Assembly (NCBI GenBank): GCA_025149285.1
Contig: CP102274.1
Coordinates: 1,751,501 to 1,815,500, forward strand
Source: Hungatella hathewayi
GTDB lineage: Bacteria; Bacillota; Clostridia; Lachnospirales; Lachnospiraceae
Length of the DNA stretch: 64,000 nucleotides
Reading direction: 5' to 3'
This document shows positions 9,136 through 17,506 of this stretch, piece after piece (position 1 is the stretch's first letter; the number at the start of each line of letters is the position of its first letter). The position numbers and the translations under genes are program-made. The notes beneath the pieces were generated by a model that worked only from the letters and a program-made list of their open reading frames with translations, was not told the DNA's origin and did not search any database.

Positions 9136-9963
9136 ATGAGAGTAACAGACGCAGAATTTGTAAAAGGTTTTATCCGTCTCTGTGACGACGGCTTCAAGCA
9201 GAACTGGCATGAAAGAAACGGCGGCAACTTAAGCTACCGCATCAAACCGGAAGAAGTGGAATCCGTAAAAGAAGAATTGACAGACAGCAATCCGTGGCAG
9301 CCGATCGGAACCAGCGTTCCAAAGCTGGCAGGCGAGTACTTCATGGTGACAGGAAGCGGAAAGTATTTCCGCAATGTGATTCTTGATCCGGCGGCCAACA
9401 GCTGCATCATCGAGGTAGACGAAGCGGGAGAGAACTACCGCATCTGCTGGGGCCTTGTAAATGGCGGACGCCCCACCAGCGAACTCCCCTCCCATTTAAT
9501 GAACCATGAAGTGAAGAAAGAAGTGACAGGCGGAAAGCACCGCGTGATCTACCATGCGCATCCGACCAACGTCATCGCCCTGACCTTCGTTCTTCCGCTG
9601 GAAGATAAGGTGTTTACAAGAGAGTTATGGGAAATGGCTACTGAGTGTCCGGTCGTATTTCCGGATGGCGTGGGCGTGGTCGGCTGGATGGTTCCGGGCG
9701 GACGCGATATCGCCGTGGCTACCAGTGAGCTGATGAAGAAATACGACGTTGCCGTATGGGCTCACCACGGCCTGTTTGCCTCCGGCGAAGACTTTGATCT
9801 GACCTTCGGCCTGATGCATACCGTGGAGAAATCTGCGGAAATCCTGGTAAAGGTTCTGTCGATCCGCCCGGATAAGCTGCAGACCATTACACCGCAGAAT
9901 TTTAAGGATCTGGCGAAAGATTTTAAGGTTACGCTTCCGGAGGAGTTTCTGTACGAAAAGTAA
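9136..9963 (+). CDS. rhaD: Rhamnulose-1-phosphate aldolase
   Basis: Cleaves L-rhamnulose-1-phosphate into dihydroxyacetone phosphate and L-lactaldehyde. The 275-residue class II aldolase has the N-terminal NWHERNGGNLSYR phosphate-binding region, FMVTGSGKYFRN, zinc ligands His140 and His142 (YHAHPTN) and His211 (WAHHG), matching the zinc site of E. coli RhaD shifted by one residue. No lactaldehyde reductase gene is next to it, so lactaldehyde must be handled elsewhere. Its last 35 nt overlap the 3' end of the convergent epimerase gene, so no terminator separates the two operons. Confidence 0.95.
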   Translation: MRVTDAEFVKGFIRLCDDGFKQNWHERNGGNLSYRIKPEEVESVKEELTDSNPWQPIGTSVPKLAGEYFMVTGSGKYFRNVILDPAANSCIIEVDEAGENYRICWGLVNGGRPTSELPSHLMNHEVKKEVTGGKHRVIYHAHPTNVIALTFVLPLEDKVFTRELWEMATECPVVFPDGVGVVGWMVPGGRDIAVATSELMKKYDVAVWAHHGLFASGEDFDLTFGLMHTVEKSAEILVKVLSIRPDKLQTITPQNFKDLAKDFKVTLPEEFLYEK

Positions 9964-10837
9964 GCGGCCTGATTGCCATGGAGAGGTCATGGGAGGCGCC
10001 CGGTTCCAGTCTGCGTACATGATTTTTGTGAATCAGCTCATCTCCTTCTCCGGTGCGGGCCCCGGAGCCGTTCCAGGGCTCGATACAGAGAAATGGCGCC
10101 TGGTCCGGATACGTGGTCCAAAAGGCGATGGTTTCAAAGTCCGGATAGGAAACCTCGACTCCGCATCCGTCAGCCCGGTGAATGAGGGCGACTCTGCGGG
10201 AGGCGATTTTAGGAAAATAGAGAGCGTTGTCCCGGAAGAGTGCCCTGGACAGAGGAATGGTACGGCCGCGGAGTTCATATCCGCGGCCGTTGGAGAGGTA
10301 TTCTCCCTGGAAACGGTCAAACGGCATGGCATAAACGTCTTCTTCTTTCTCAAATATAAGACAGTAATCCTCGAAGACAGCGTCTTCCTCCATGGGACAG
10401 CGAAAGCCAGGATGGGCTCCGATGCAGTAGTACAGGGCAGAGGAGTCTATGTTGGCAACCCGGTATTTCAAAAAAAGGCTTCCGGCATTCAGTTCATAGG
10501 TCAGTGACAGCCGGAAGGACCAGGGATACATGGCCTTTGTGAGTGCGTTGTCCTGGAGTAAAAACGATGCACGTTCCTCCGACTGTTCCAGCCTTTGAAA
10601 CTCCATGTCCTTGCAGAAGCCGTGCTTTGGAAGTCTGTAGCTGCTTCCGTCGATCAGGAGCCGGTTATTCCTGCAGTCGCCTACCACGGGAAAGAGGAGC
10701 GGAGAGCATCGGCTCCAGAAGCGCGGATCGCGCTGCCAGATGTATTCTTTTCTGCTGCGGTCTTTTAAAGAGATCAGCTGTGCCCCTGCACTGTCAATCA
10801 CCGCAGTTAATTCTGAATTTCTAATTGTAGTCAACAT
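9929..10837 (-). CDS. Aldose 1-epimerase-like protein (LacX type)
   Basis: Member of the galactose-mutarotase-like fold, 302 residues. It starts TTIRNSELTAVIDSAGAQLISL, has a central YCIGAHPGFRCPM segment containing the probable catalytic His, and near the end LCIEPWNGSGA with the probable catalytic Glu, both typical of LacX-like epimerases. Length is normal. The start follows GAAAGGGAG. It is convergent with rhaD and overlaps it by 35 nt. The substrate is not evident; closeness to rha genes hints at a sugar role, but rhaM already supplies rhamnose mutarotation. Its promoter probably lies in the 76-bp segment duplicated by the neighbouring insertion sequence. Confidence 0.87.
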   Translation of the reverse strand: MLTTIRNSELTAVIDSAGAQLISLKDRSRKEYIWQRDPRFWSRCSPLLFPVVGDCRNNRLLIDGSSYRLPKHGFCKDMEFQRLEQSEERASFLLQDNALTKAMYPWSFRLSLTYELNAGSLFLKYRVANIDSSALYYCIGAHPGFRCPMEEDAVFEDYCLIFEKEEDVYAMPFDRFQGEYLSNGRGYELRGRTIPLSRALFRDNALYFPKIASRRVALIHRADGCGVEVSYPDFETIAFWTTYPDQAPFLCIEPWNGSGARTGEGDELIHKNHVRRLEPGASHDLSMAIRPLTFRTETPPEA

Positions 10838-10911
10838 AAAATTTCTCCCTTTCAGCAGAATTCATTTACCCCGTACATCGGCCGGAGACTTTGGCCTTCC
10901 GAAGCAGATTT

Positions 10912-10987
10912 GCGCTGCAGCAAAATACCGGATACGGATACTATACCATCCTTTTTGCTTGCCGGAAACAGGAATATCAGGTATGAT
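10912..10987. repeat. Left copy of 76-bp direct repeat flanking the insertion sequence
   Basis: This segment is identical, base for base, to 13011-13086. The two copies sit exactly outside the ends of the IS1634-like element, so I read them as a target-site duplication. IS1634 of Mycoplasma is known to make long, variable-length direct repeats. The segment carries promoter-like sequences in both directions. Confidence 0.9.
10940..10968 (-). promoter_or_regulatory. Probable promoter of the epimerase gene
   Basis: On the minus strand TTTCCG (10968-10963) and TATAGT (10945-10940) are separated by 17 nt, pointing to the epimerase start at 10837. It lies wholly inside the left copy of the 76-bp repeat. 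Confidence 0.45.
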
Positions 10988-11015
10988 CCCGTCTTTGACA
11001 GTTAAACAAAATAAA

Positions 11016-11058
11016 ACACCGCTGAAAGTCCGATTCTATGCGGATTTCACAGCGGTGT
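11016..11058 (-). terminator. Terminator of the transposase gene
   Basis: Arms ACACCGCTG (11016-11024) and CAGCGGTGT (11050-11058) with further inner pairing. On the minus strand the hairpin is followed by TTTTATTTTG. Confidence 0.75.
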
Positions 11059-11147
11059 TGCTTCGTTTTAAAGTTTGGTATTTTCCTGGTTTCTAGCCAT
11101 TTGCAGTTAAATTCTTGTACCAGCGCTGTCCCATCTCAATTGGCAGC

Positions 11148-12875
11148 TTATCTAAGTTTGCTTTTCTTCTGGATCTCCTTCATTTTGCTCTTTGTGATGA
11201 ATTCAAAGTCTGTCTCAATCCCGCTGGTACTATGGAGCGCATCCGTCAGCTTTGTCCTTTTGTACAGTGGCATGAATCCTTGTCCGCCAACATCTGCAAA
11301 TTGAAATTTTCTGAGCGTTTCCAGAATCTCGCTGCAGGTATATTTCTTTTCCAGTTTCTTTTCTAACAGACGGTAGACCAGCAGCGCTGTGAAGCAGATT
11401 AGGAAATGGGCTTTGATCCGGTCCTCTCTTTGGACATATACAGGTCTTGCCAGGAAGTCAGTCTTCATAATCCGAAAGCAGGCTTCTATCTGCCACCGGC
11501 CTTCACTCACCTTAAGAATGTCTCCTGGCTGGTCATCAAACAGGTCTGTACAGACGGCATAAAGCCCGTCATACCTTGCTTCCTCTGCAATCTTTGCTTC
11601 GTCCAGATAGTATAAGATATCTGCAGTCTCACCATCTTTTGTAACAGCTTCTTTGTCTATAAATCTAGCCGGATCGTTTGGATTTTTTCTGGTTTTCTTA
11701 TGTTTTCCATCTTTAAGCATATCCATTGCCCGCTGTACTTGCTTTTCCCGCAGGTCTTTTTGATAGGCAGCATATTTAGGGGAGTAGGTGATAATAAGGC
11801 GCTGCTCCAGCTTCTTTGAACTGTAAGGCTCCTCTTTATAAAACAGTTCCTGAGAATCAGCTTCGTTTAACTGCTCCAGGTCCGCCGGCTTTCCATCCGA
11901 TAATCTCCGGAATCCTGTTCTGTTAAGCGCTGCCTCTCTGTATTCAGCTGCAAGTTTTTTAATAGACTGAGTGACAATGAACCCTCTTTTTCCTGTATGG
12001 TTGAATAAACGGTTATTCTCTGAAGCAAGACCGGCGTCTGAGCAGAAGATGAACCGGTCACAGCCAAAGTCCTCGATCACTTTCTTTTCCAGCGGTTTTA
12101 AAGAGGTCTGTTCGTTCTGGTTCCCTGGGAATAAGGAGAAGGCCAGAGGGATGCCGTCGCCATCTGTAAACAGCCCCGTCTGGATAATCGGGTTGGGCCG
12201 GTGTTCTTTACTCTTACCATATTTCTTATCCCCTTCCTCCTGCTCAATTTCAAAGTAATAATTCGTACAGTCGTAGTAGAGGATATGATCATTACGTTTC
12301 GTTAAGAAGTTGCTGTTCTTATAAAGTTCTGCCTGTATCAGATCACTTTCCTGAGCAAGGACGCTTAAGGCCCGGTATACATCGTGGAGCTCATAGCCTG
12401 GCTTCTCTAAGAATCCACAGGCAGCTTTATAGGAAGAACGTTTGCTGGAAGGTTCCATGACCCTCGTATAGATCAGATCGGAAAGGATCGCATTGAGATC
12501 GTATTCAAACTGATGCTTGTCCCGAATCTTTCTGCATACCCGGTTTAGTCCCAGGCTATAGTAGATGGATTGCAAAAATAAGTATCCACCTTGAAAACGT
12601 TTTTCCATGTTGTAATCGATCTTTTTATCAGCACGTAAAGGGATCAATACTGTTTTTACATCCTTTTGAGCCTTATACTTTTCCGTTTCGATCTCCGCCT
12701 GTTTTTTTGCCCATCTCATGACATCATCCCGGGTCGGTCCATGCTCCACTAACAGTTCATTTAATGTTCCAAGTTTTCGTATGGTCTTAGATGTGGACTT
12801 CCCCTCTGAATTTACATAGGATTGTCTGATGTAAAAGGATTCCGCATTTTTGGACTTCGTTGTATCAACCTTCAA
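11148..12875 (-). CDS. IS1634-family transposase
   Basis: A 575-residue DDE transposase of the IS4-like superfamily (DDE_Tnp_1). Landmarks are HILYYDCTNYYFE (first Asp), GLFTDGDGIPLAFSLFPGN, FIFCSDAGLASE (second Asp) and, near residue 460-490, the YDGLYAVCTDLFD and WQIEACFRIMKTDFLARPVYV region containing the C-terminal Glu. The family assignment rests on these motifs, on size, and on the long target duplication. The frame is intact with no internal stop, so it may be active. The start codon follows a GGGGGC-type weak ribosome site; upstream choices are limited by the element's end. Confidence 0.88.
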   Translation of the reverse strand: MKVDTTKSKNAESFYIRQSYVNSEGKSTSKTIRKLGTLNELLVEHGPTRDDVMRWAKKQAEIETEKYKAQKDVKTVLIPLRADKKIDYNMEKRFQGGYLFLQSIYYSLGLNRVCRKIRDKHQFEYDLNAILSDLIYTRVMEPSSKRSSYKAACGFLEKPGYELHDVYRALSVLAQESDLIQAELYKNSNFLTKRNDHILYYDCTNYYFEIEQEEGDKKYGKSKEHRPNPIIQTGLFTDGDGIPLAFSLFPGNQNEQTSLKPLEKKVIEDFGCDRFIFCSDAGLASENNRLFNHTGKRGFIVTQSIKKLAAEYREAALNRTGFRRLSDGKPADLEQLNEADSQELFYKEEPYSSKKLEQRLIITYSPKYAAYQKDLREKQVQRAMDMLKDGKHKKTRKNPNDPARFIDKEAVTKDGETADILYYLDEAKIAEEARYDGLYAVCTDLFDDQPGDILKVSEGRWQIEACFRIMKTDFLARPVYVQREDRIKAHFLICFTALLVYRLLEKKLEKKYTCSEILETLRKFQFADVGGQGFMPLYKRTKLTDALHSTSGIETDFEFITKSKMKEIQKKSKLR

Positions 12876-13010
12876 AATAATCAGCCCCCATCCCTATTTT
12901 ACCATAAAAAGCTAAAAAAGGCTATATATTAAAACAAAATATTTGACAAAAAAATATAAGCCAGTAGCGGCTTAGTGGCTAATTTTCTATGATTAGGGTG
13001 TCAAAGACCC

Positions 13011-13086
13011 GCGCTGCAGCAAAATACCGGATACGGATACTATACCATCCTTTTTGCTTGCCGGAAACAGGAATATCAGGTATGAT
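13011..13086. repeat. Right copy of 76-bp direct repeat flanking the insertion sequence
   Basis: Perfect copy of 10912-10987. Its right edge coincides with the last base of a -10 element (TATGAT, 13081-13086) that serves the ROK gene. Confidence 0.9.
13058..13086 (+). promoter_or_regulatory. Probable promoter of the ROK regulator
   Basis: TTGCCG (13058-13063), 17-nt spacer, TATGAT (13081-13086), 26 nt ahead of the start codon. The same promoter exists in the left repeat copy (10959-10987), where it now points into the insertion sequence antisense to the transposase. Confidence 0.6.
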
Positions 13087-13112
13087 AGTAGACAGTAAAG
13101 GAGGCTTGTCAT

Positions 13113-14276
13113 ATGCTTCGCATCGAAAATTCCGGAAAATCTCAGATGAAATCCAGAAACAGGGTTCGTGTATTTCGTGAAATATTAAATAATGAAGGCA
13201 TTTCCAGAAAACAGCTGGAGAAGCGTCTGGGCCTTTCTGCACCGTCTGTTACGCGGGTTGTAGAGGAACTGCTGCGGGAAGGGCTGATATGTGAGGAAGG
13301 GACAGAACAGACCCATATGGGGCGCAGACCAGTTATGCTTTGTGTAAAAAAGAATGCCTATTACAGCATTGGAATGAATTTAAGCAGGTCGAGACTGTAT
13401 TACTGTATAAAGAACCTGGGGGGAGAACCAGTCCATTCCGGAGAGATCAGGCTTCAGGGGAGAAAGAGGGGAGATCAGCTGCTAAGTCTGATGGAATCTG
13501 CGGTCGAAGACTGTTTGAAAACAGCAGGCGTTGAGAAAAGACACCTTTTTGCCATCGGTATTGCTTCCCGCGGAACGGTAAATGAAGGCAAAGGAAGCGT
13601 GATCTATACACCCGATTCCGGTGAAGAGATTCTGGTTAAGGAATACATGAAAGAACGGTATGACTGCCAGATTCTCGTGGAAAATAATGTGATTGCCGAT
13701 TTAAAGGGACAGTATCTGGACTTAAGCGGCACGAACCGGAACCTGGTGTATCTCTACATTTCTGACGGAGTCGGAGGCAGCATTATCTGTAATGGCCAGG
13801 TGATCGACGGGGAGAACAGCATGGCAGGGAAATTCGCCCATATTCTTGTGGAGAGCGGGGGAAGACTGTGTGCCTGCGGAAAACGGGGGCATTTGGAATC
13901 GTATGTGTCTAAGCCGGCGATGGAAGAAGCATATTTCGAGGCCAGTGGGAAAAGACTGGAACTGCCGGAGATATGCAGACTGGCAAATGCCGGGGAGACG
14001 GCCGCTGCAGCAGTCCTGACGGATGCCATTGACAAGCTGGCGATTGGCATTAACCAGATTTTTCTGGTTGTGAATCCGGGAACGCTTGTCTTATATGGGG
14101 ATCTGTTTGAATGCGTCGACGGGATTGTGGAGTATTTAAAGCAGAGAACAAAAGAACTGGCATTTACGGAGGAGATTGCGGATAACTGCTGGCTGGTGAG
14201 GGAAAAGAAAAATGTCCGTATTGAAGAAAGCATTGCCAGGCTGTCTGTGGAACAGGCTCTCGAGATTATTGTCTAA
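13113..14276 (+). CDS. ROK-family transcriptional regulator
   Basis: 387-residue regulator. The N-terminal winged helix-turn-helix (about 12-65: GISRKQLEKRLGLSAPSVTR, then VVEELLREGLI) is followed by a ROK sugar-kinase-like domain. That domain has the RRPVMLCV strand and IGIASRGTVNEG, VENNVIADLKGQY and VYLYISDGVGGSII, then the zinc-site-like CACGKRGHLESYVS segment. A strict kinase motif is weak, so a sensor role (NagC/XylR-like) is expected. AAGGAGG lies 8 nt before the ATG. It is transcribed with, and directly ahead of, the tripartite transporter operon, which it probably represses or activates; two TTTCA/TGAAA palindromes near that promoter are candidate sites. Confidence 0.9.
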   Translation: MLRIENSGKSQMKSRNRVRVFREILNNEGISRKQLEKRLGLSAPSVTRVVEELLREGLICEEGTEQTHMGRRPVMLCVKKNAYYSIGMNLSRSRLYYCIKNLGGEPVHSGEIRLQGRKRGDQLLSLMESAVEDCLKTAGVEKRHLFAIGIASRGTVNEGKGSVIYTPDSGEEILVKEYMKERYDCQILVENNVIADLKGQYLDLSGTNRNLVYLYISDGVGGSIICNGQVIDGENSMAGKFAHILVESGGRLCACGKRGHLESYVSKPAMEEAYFEASGKRLELPEICRLANAGETAAAAVLTDAIDKLAIGINQIFLVVNPGTLVLYGDLFECVDGIVEYLKQRTKELAFTEEIADNCWLVREKKNVRIEESIARLSVEQALEIIV

Positions 14277-14296
14277 ACCTCATAAAAAATATATAA

Positions 14297-14309
14297 TTTC
14301 ATATTGAAA
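14297..14309. promoter_or_regulatory. Candidate operator overlapping the -35 box of the tct promoter
   Basis: Inverted repeat TTTCA-TAT-TGAAA that includes the TTGAAA -35 box. It resembles the core of the palindrome at 14373-14391. Confidence 0.4.
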
Positions 14310-14331
14310 AAATATAGAGATGTGATATAAT
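14304..14331 (+). promoter_or_regulatory. Promoter of the tripartite transporter operon
   Basis: TTGAAA (14304-14309), 16-nt spacer, perfect TATAAT (14326-14331), about 80 nt ahead of the receptor start codon. Confidence 0.7.
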
Positions 14332-14372
14332 GATAAAAAGACAACGGGGTGTGTCTTAAAAATTTAACTAAT

Positions 14373-14391
14373 TAATTTCATTATGAAATTA
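14373..14391. promoter_or_regulatory. Candidate ROK operator in the 5' leader
   Basis: Perfect 9-bp inverted repeat with one central base, TAATTTCAT-T-ATGAAATTA, located between the transcription start and the ribosome site. Its centre is 79 bp from that of the similar upstream palindrome. Confidence 0.5.
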
Positions 14392-14412
14392 TATGAGAAG
14401 GAGAGGCAGCAA

Positions 14413-15489
14413 ATGAAAAGAAGAAAATTGATGGCATTGGTACTTGCAGGAGCTATGGCGGCGGTTGTGGGATGCAGCAGCCAGAGCGGAACGGTGAAGC
14501 AGCCGGAGACGCAGAAGGAGGCGGCCAGCCAGGAGAGCACGAAAGAGAATGGAAATGAGGGAAATACGGCCGGTGACAGCACTGCCGCACAGGCAGGCAG
14601 CTGGAAACCGGATCATGACATCACAATCCGTGTGCCCAATGCAGCAGGCGGGACGATGGATACGATCACGAGAATTCTGGGACAGGGGATCCAGCAAAGC
14701 ACAGGGACTACGGTTATGATTAATAATCTGACCGGAGCATCCGGAGCTATCGCGGCCAATGATCTTCTGGCAAAAGATGCGGACCCCTGCGAACTGATGA
14801 CATCAGGAATTGCGCTGTTTACACTGGCGCCTCTGTTCAACCAGGATATTAAAGTCAGTCTGGACGACTTCACCATCGTGTCAGGTATGGTATCTGAGGA
14901 TTTTGTACTCTGCGTAAACCCGGAGAAGAGCGGTATCCATAACTGGGAAGAACTGAAGGCTTATGGAGAGAAGGAACGTATACTGTTCGGATCCAATACG
15001 CCAGGAGGAACCACTCATATGCTGGGAACCGCACTGTTCGGAGAAGCCGGTTTAAACGCGGAAGCCGTGACCTCGGATGGAACGAATAAGGACATGCTGG
15101 CTCTGACCTCCGGTGACGTAATCTGTGCCATTGGCAATGCCAGCGCCTGTCAGCAGTTTATCGAAGAGGGAACAGCGGTTCCCATTGCCGTATTTTCCGC
15201 AGAAGCCTATGATGGATTCGAAGGCTTTACCGTTCCGTCAGTCGTGGATCTGGGCTATGATATTCAGTTTAAGTCCTGTAATTTCCTGATTGCAAAAAAG
15301 GGAGCGGATCAGGCTGCTCTGGATCAGATTCACGATATGATTCTGGCCTATACTGAGACGGAGGAATGTAAGAAACTGGCTGAAAGTGCGAAATACGTGC
15401 CGGATATCGCTGACGGAGCGAGTGTACGTGCCATTGTTGAGGAATCCGCAAACATGTGCCGGGAAATCTATGAAAAGTATTATCACTAA
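14413..15489 (+). CDS. Tripartite tricarboxylate transporter receptor lipoprotein (TctC-like)
   Basis: Extracytoplasmic solute receptor of a TTT-family importer, 358 residues. The start at 14413 follows AAGGAGAGG and yields a lipoprotein signal (KRRKLMALVLAGAMAAVVG-C); an in-frame ATG 30 nt earlier lacks a ribosome site. The mature part shows the TctC pattern: ITIRVPNAAGGTMDTITRILGQ, INNLTGASGAIAANDL, FGSNTPGGTTHMLGTALF, and TSDGTNKDMLALTSGDV. The C-terminal half is the BugT-like second lobe. Relatives bind citrate, other carboxylates or aromatic acids; the ligand here is unknown. It heads the operon with tctB- and tctA-like genes. Confidence 0.9.
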   Translation: MKRRKLMALVLAGAMAAVVGCSSQSGTVKQPETQKEAASQESTKENGNEGNTAGDSTAAQAGSWKPDHDITIRVPNAAGGTMDTITRILGQGIQQSTGTTVMINNLTGASGAIAANDLLAKDADPCELMTSGIALFTLAPLFNQDIKVSLDDFTIVSGMVSEDFVLCVNPEKSGIHNWEELKAYGEKERILFGSNTPGGTTHMLGTALFGEAGLNAEAVTSDGTNKDMLALTSGDVICAIGNASACQQFIEEGTAVPIAVFSAEAYDGFEGFTVPSVVDLGYDIQFKSCNFLIAKKGADQAALDQIHDMILAYTETEECKKLAESAKYVPDIADGASVRAIVEESANMCREIYEKYYH

Positions 15490-15509
15490 ACCTGTGGGGA
15501 GAAACCGAT

Positions 15510-15953
15510 ATGAAAGTGAAGTACAGGACAAATCTGTGTGCCGGAATCATAAGCGTAATCTTCGGCCTGGCAGTTCTCTGGCTGATTCCGGCTCAGATTG
15601 GTACAGAATATTCGTCAGGACGCGGTCTGACCTCCAGGGCTGTTCCAGGCGGAGCGGCCATGCTGTTTATCGTGTGCGGAGCGGCACTGGTCTTTCAGAG
15701 CCTGATTCTAAAGAAGGACACGGTCCGGGAACTGGATCTGGCGAAAGAAGGAAAGGCGCTCCTCTACATGGCGGTGTTCGCCATCTATGTAATACTGTTT
15801 GATTACAGCTTTATTGTGGCTTCCATTTTTCTTGGAACCGTGACTCTGCTTTTTACAAAGAGCAAAAGAAAGCTGTATTATGTAATTGTAATGATCACGG
15901 TTATCGTTTTGTATCTGCTGTTTACGCAGGTACTTCACGTGAGATTGAAGTAG
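15510..15953 (+). CDS. Tripartite transporter small membrane subunit (TctB-like)
   Basis: 147-residue membrane protein with four predicted helices (about 8-26, 45-65, 82-105 and 110-143), the size and topology of TctB subunits. It lies between the receptor and large-subunit genes, 20 and 10 nt away, behind GTGGGGAG. Sequence motifs in TctB are weak; the call rests mainly on topology and gene order. Confidence 0.85.
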   Translation: MKVKYRTNLCAGIISVIFGLAVLWLIPAQIGTEYSSGRGLTSRAVPGGAAMLFIVCGAALVFQSLILKKDTVRELDLAKEGKALLYMAVFAIYVILFDYSFIVASIFLGTVTLLFTKSKRKLYYVIVMITVIVLYLLFTQVLHVRLK

Positions 15954-15963
15954 GAGGCCGCAA

Positions 15964-17493
15964 ATGAAGGAAATTATAGTTCAGGCACTGCCCCAGCTGT
16001 TCACTCTGGAGAATTTTGTGTTTGTAAACCTGGGGATTTTTATCGGAATCATCTTCGGATCGATACCAGGGCTGAATGGCAATCTGGCCATTACGGTTCT
16101 GATTCCGTTCACTTTTAAACTGGGCAGTATACCGGCTTTGCTGATGCTGACCGCCATCTTCTTTGGCTCGAATTTTGGAGGCTCCATAACGGCCATCCTT
16201 ATTAATACGCCGGGCACGAATGCAGCAGCGGCCACTTTGCTGGATGGCTATCCCCTGTCCAAAAAAGGGAAAACGAGAAAGGCTCTGGACATGGCGCTGG
16301 CAGCTTCAACCTTTGGCGGCCTGGTGAGTGCTCTGTGTCTTCTGTTTTTTGCACCGCAGATCAGTAAAATCGCTATTTATTTTGGGGCGCCGGAGTATTT
16401 TGCACTGGCGGTATTCGGGCTGTCCGTGATAGCCTCTGTCAGCGGAAGCAGTATTTTAAAGGGAGTAATCAGCGGAGCGTTTGGCGTTCTGATTGCCACG
16501 GTAGGGATCGATGCTGTCAGCGGAGTCACACGTTTTACCTTCGGCAGCCTGCAGATGTATAACGGAATCAAAATGCTGGCAGTTTTACTGGGGGTATACG
16601 CAATCGCCCAGATGATCAGCCGCGTAAACGGCACGGAGGAAGAGGATTCCGGTACGGAGCTGAAAAAGGCGGATCCCTCGGATCGACTGACCTTCAAAGA
16701 GATAAAGAGTACGATCCCAACGATGCTGAAGTCATCCGCGATCGGGGCGTTCATCGGAGCCATACCGGGCACCGGCGGGGCAATCGCTTCCTATATTGCT
16801 TATAATGAAGCTAAACGCTGCGCAAAACCGGGCGAGAAGTTTGGGGAAGGAGAGTTAAAGGGAATCGCCGCTCCGGAGTCTGCCAACAATGGGGCGACGG
16901 CGGCTACGCTGATTCCTCTGCTTACACTGGGAATCCCGGGCGATGCGGTGGCCGCCACACTGCTGGGTGCATTCACCATGCATGGACTGGTGGTTGGGCC
17001 TAAGCTGTTTTCTTCTTCCGGGCCTGTCGTCTATGCAATTTTAATTGGCTGTGTGATTTCACAGATTGTGATGTTTTTACAGGGGAAGTATCTGCTTCCG
17101 GTTTTCGTTAAAATCACACATATTCCCCAGGAGCTTCTGACGGCCCTTCTGGTTGTTATCTGCTGTACAGGAGCGTTCTCCCTGGCGAATTCCTCTTTTG
17201 ACGTGCGGGTTATGCTGATATTCGGCGGGATCGCTTATTTTATGCAGAAGGTAGAACTGCCTCCCGTACCGATCATTCTGGGGATCGTCCTTGGCCCTAT
17301 CGCAGAGGCCAATTTAAGAAATTCCCTTGTCCTTTCAGGCGGCTCCTGGACCATATTCTTTAAACGTCCGATCTGCCTGGCATTCATCATTCTGACCTTT
17401 GTTCTTATCTGGCTTTTAAAGAAGAATGATAAAAAGCAGCGAAAAATGGAAGCGGAATTTTTCGAAAAATATGGAGAAAATACGGAGAGGTAA
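15964..17493 (+). CDS. Tripartite transporter large membrane subunit (TctA-like)
   Basis: The channel subunit of the TTT importer, 509 residues with about 10-12 hydrophobic segments. The family signatures are clear: GIIFGSIPGLNGNLAITVLIPFTF near residue 28, the GSNFGGSITAILINTPGTNAAAATLLDGYPL region (about 68-98), and the repeat-like second half IGAIPGTGGAIASYIAYNEAKR with the following SANNGATAATLIPLLTLGIPGDAVAA. The start follows TAGGAGG. Uses the ion gradient to move the receptor's ligand. The 3' end is followed directly by the PHP-like gene. Confidence 0.94.
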   Translation: MKEIIVQALPQLFTLENFVFVNLGIFIGIIFGSIPGLNGNLAITVLIPFTFKLGSIPALLMLTAIFFGSNFGGSITAILINTPGTNAAAATLLDGYPLSKKGKTRKALDMALAASTFGGLVSALCLLFFAPQISKIAIYFGAPEYFALAVFGLSVIASVSGSSILKGVISGAFGVLIATVGIDAVSGVTRFTFGSLQMYNGIKMLAVLLGVYAIAQMISRVNGTEEEDSGTELKKADPSDRLTFKEIKSTIPTMLKSSAIGAFIGAIPGTGGAIASYIAYNEAKRCAKPGEKFGEGELKGIAAPESANNGATAATLIPLLTLGIPGDAVAATLLGAFTMHGLVVGPKLFSSSGPVVYAILIGCVISQIVMFLQGKYLLPVFVKITHIPQELLTALLVVICCTGAFSLANSSFDVRVMLIFGGIAYFMQKVELPPVPIILGIVLGPIAEANLRNSLVLSGGSWTIFFKRPICLAFIILTFVLIWLLKKNDKKQRKMEAEFFEKYGENTER

Positions 17494-17506
17494 GGAAAAG
17501 AACTCT

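Larger units (their letters stand above)
10988..13010 (-). mobile_element. IS1634-like insertion sequence
   Basis: An element of about 2,023 bp carrying one transposase gene. The ends have the inverted repeat GTCTTTGACA (10991-11000) and its complement (12999-13008), 2-3 bases inside the junctions with the flanking 76-bp direct repeats. A hairpin terminator follows the transposase. Exact ends are uncertain by one or two bases. It landed between two divergent genes, the epimerase and the ROK regulator. Confidence 0.88.

Noticed and set aside
9964..10360. Plus-strand frames beyond rhaD
   Set aside because: They are antisense to the epimerase gene, whose catalytic motifs are clear.
10912..13086. 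76-bp direct repeats considered as attL/attR of an integrated element
   Set aside because: Only a DDE transposase lies between them, with terminal inverted repeats just inside. There is no integrase, so a target duplication is the better reading.
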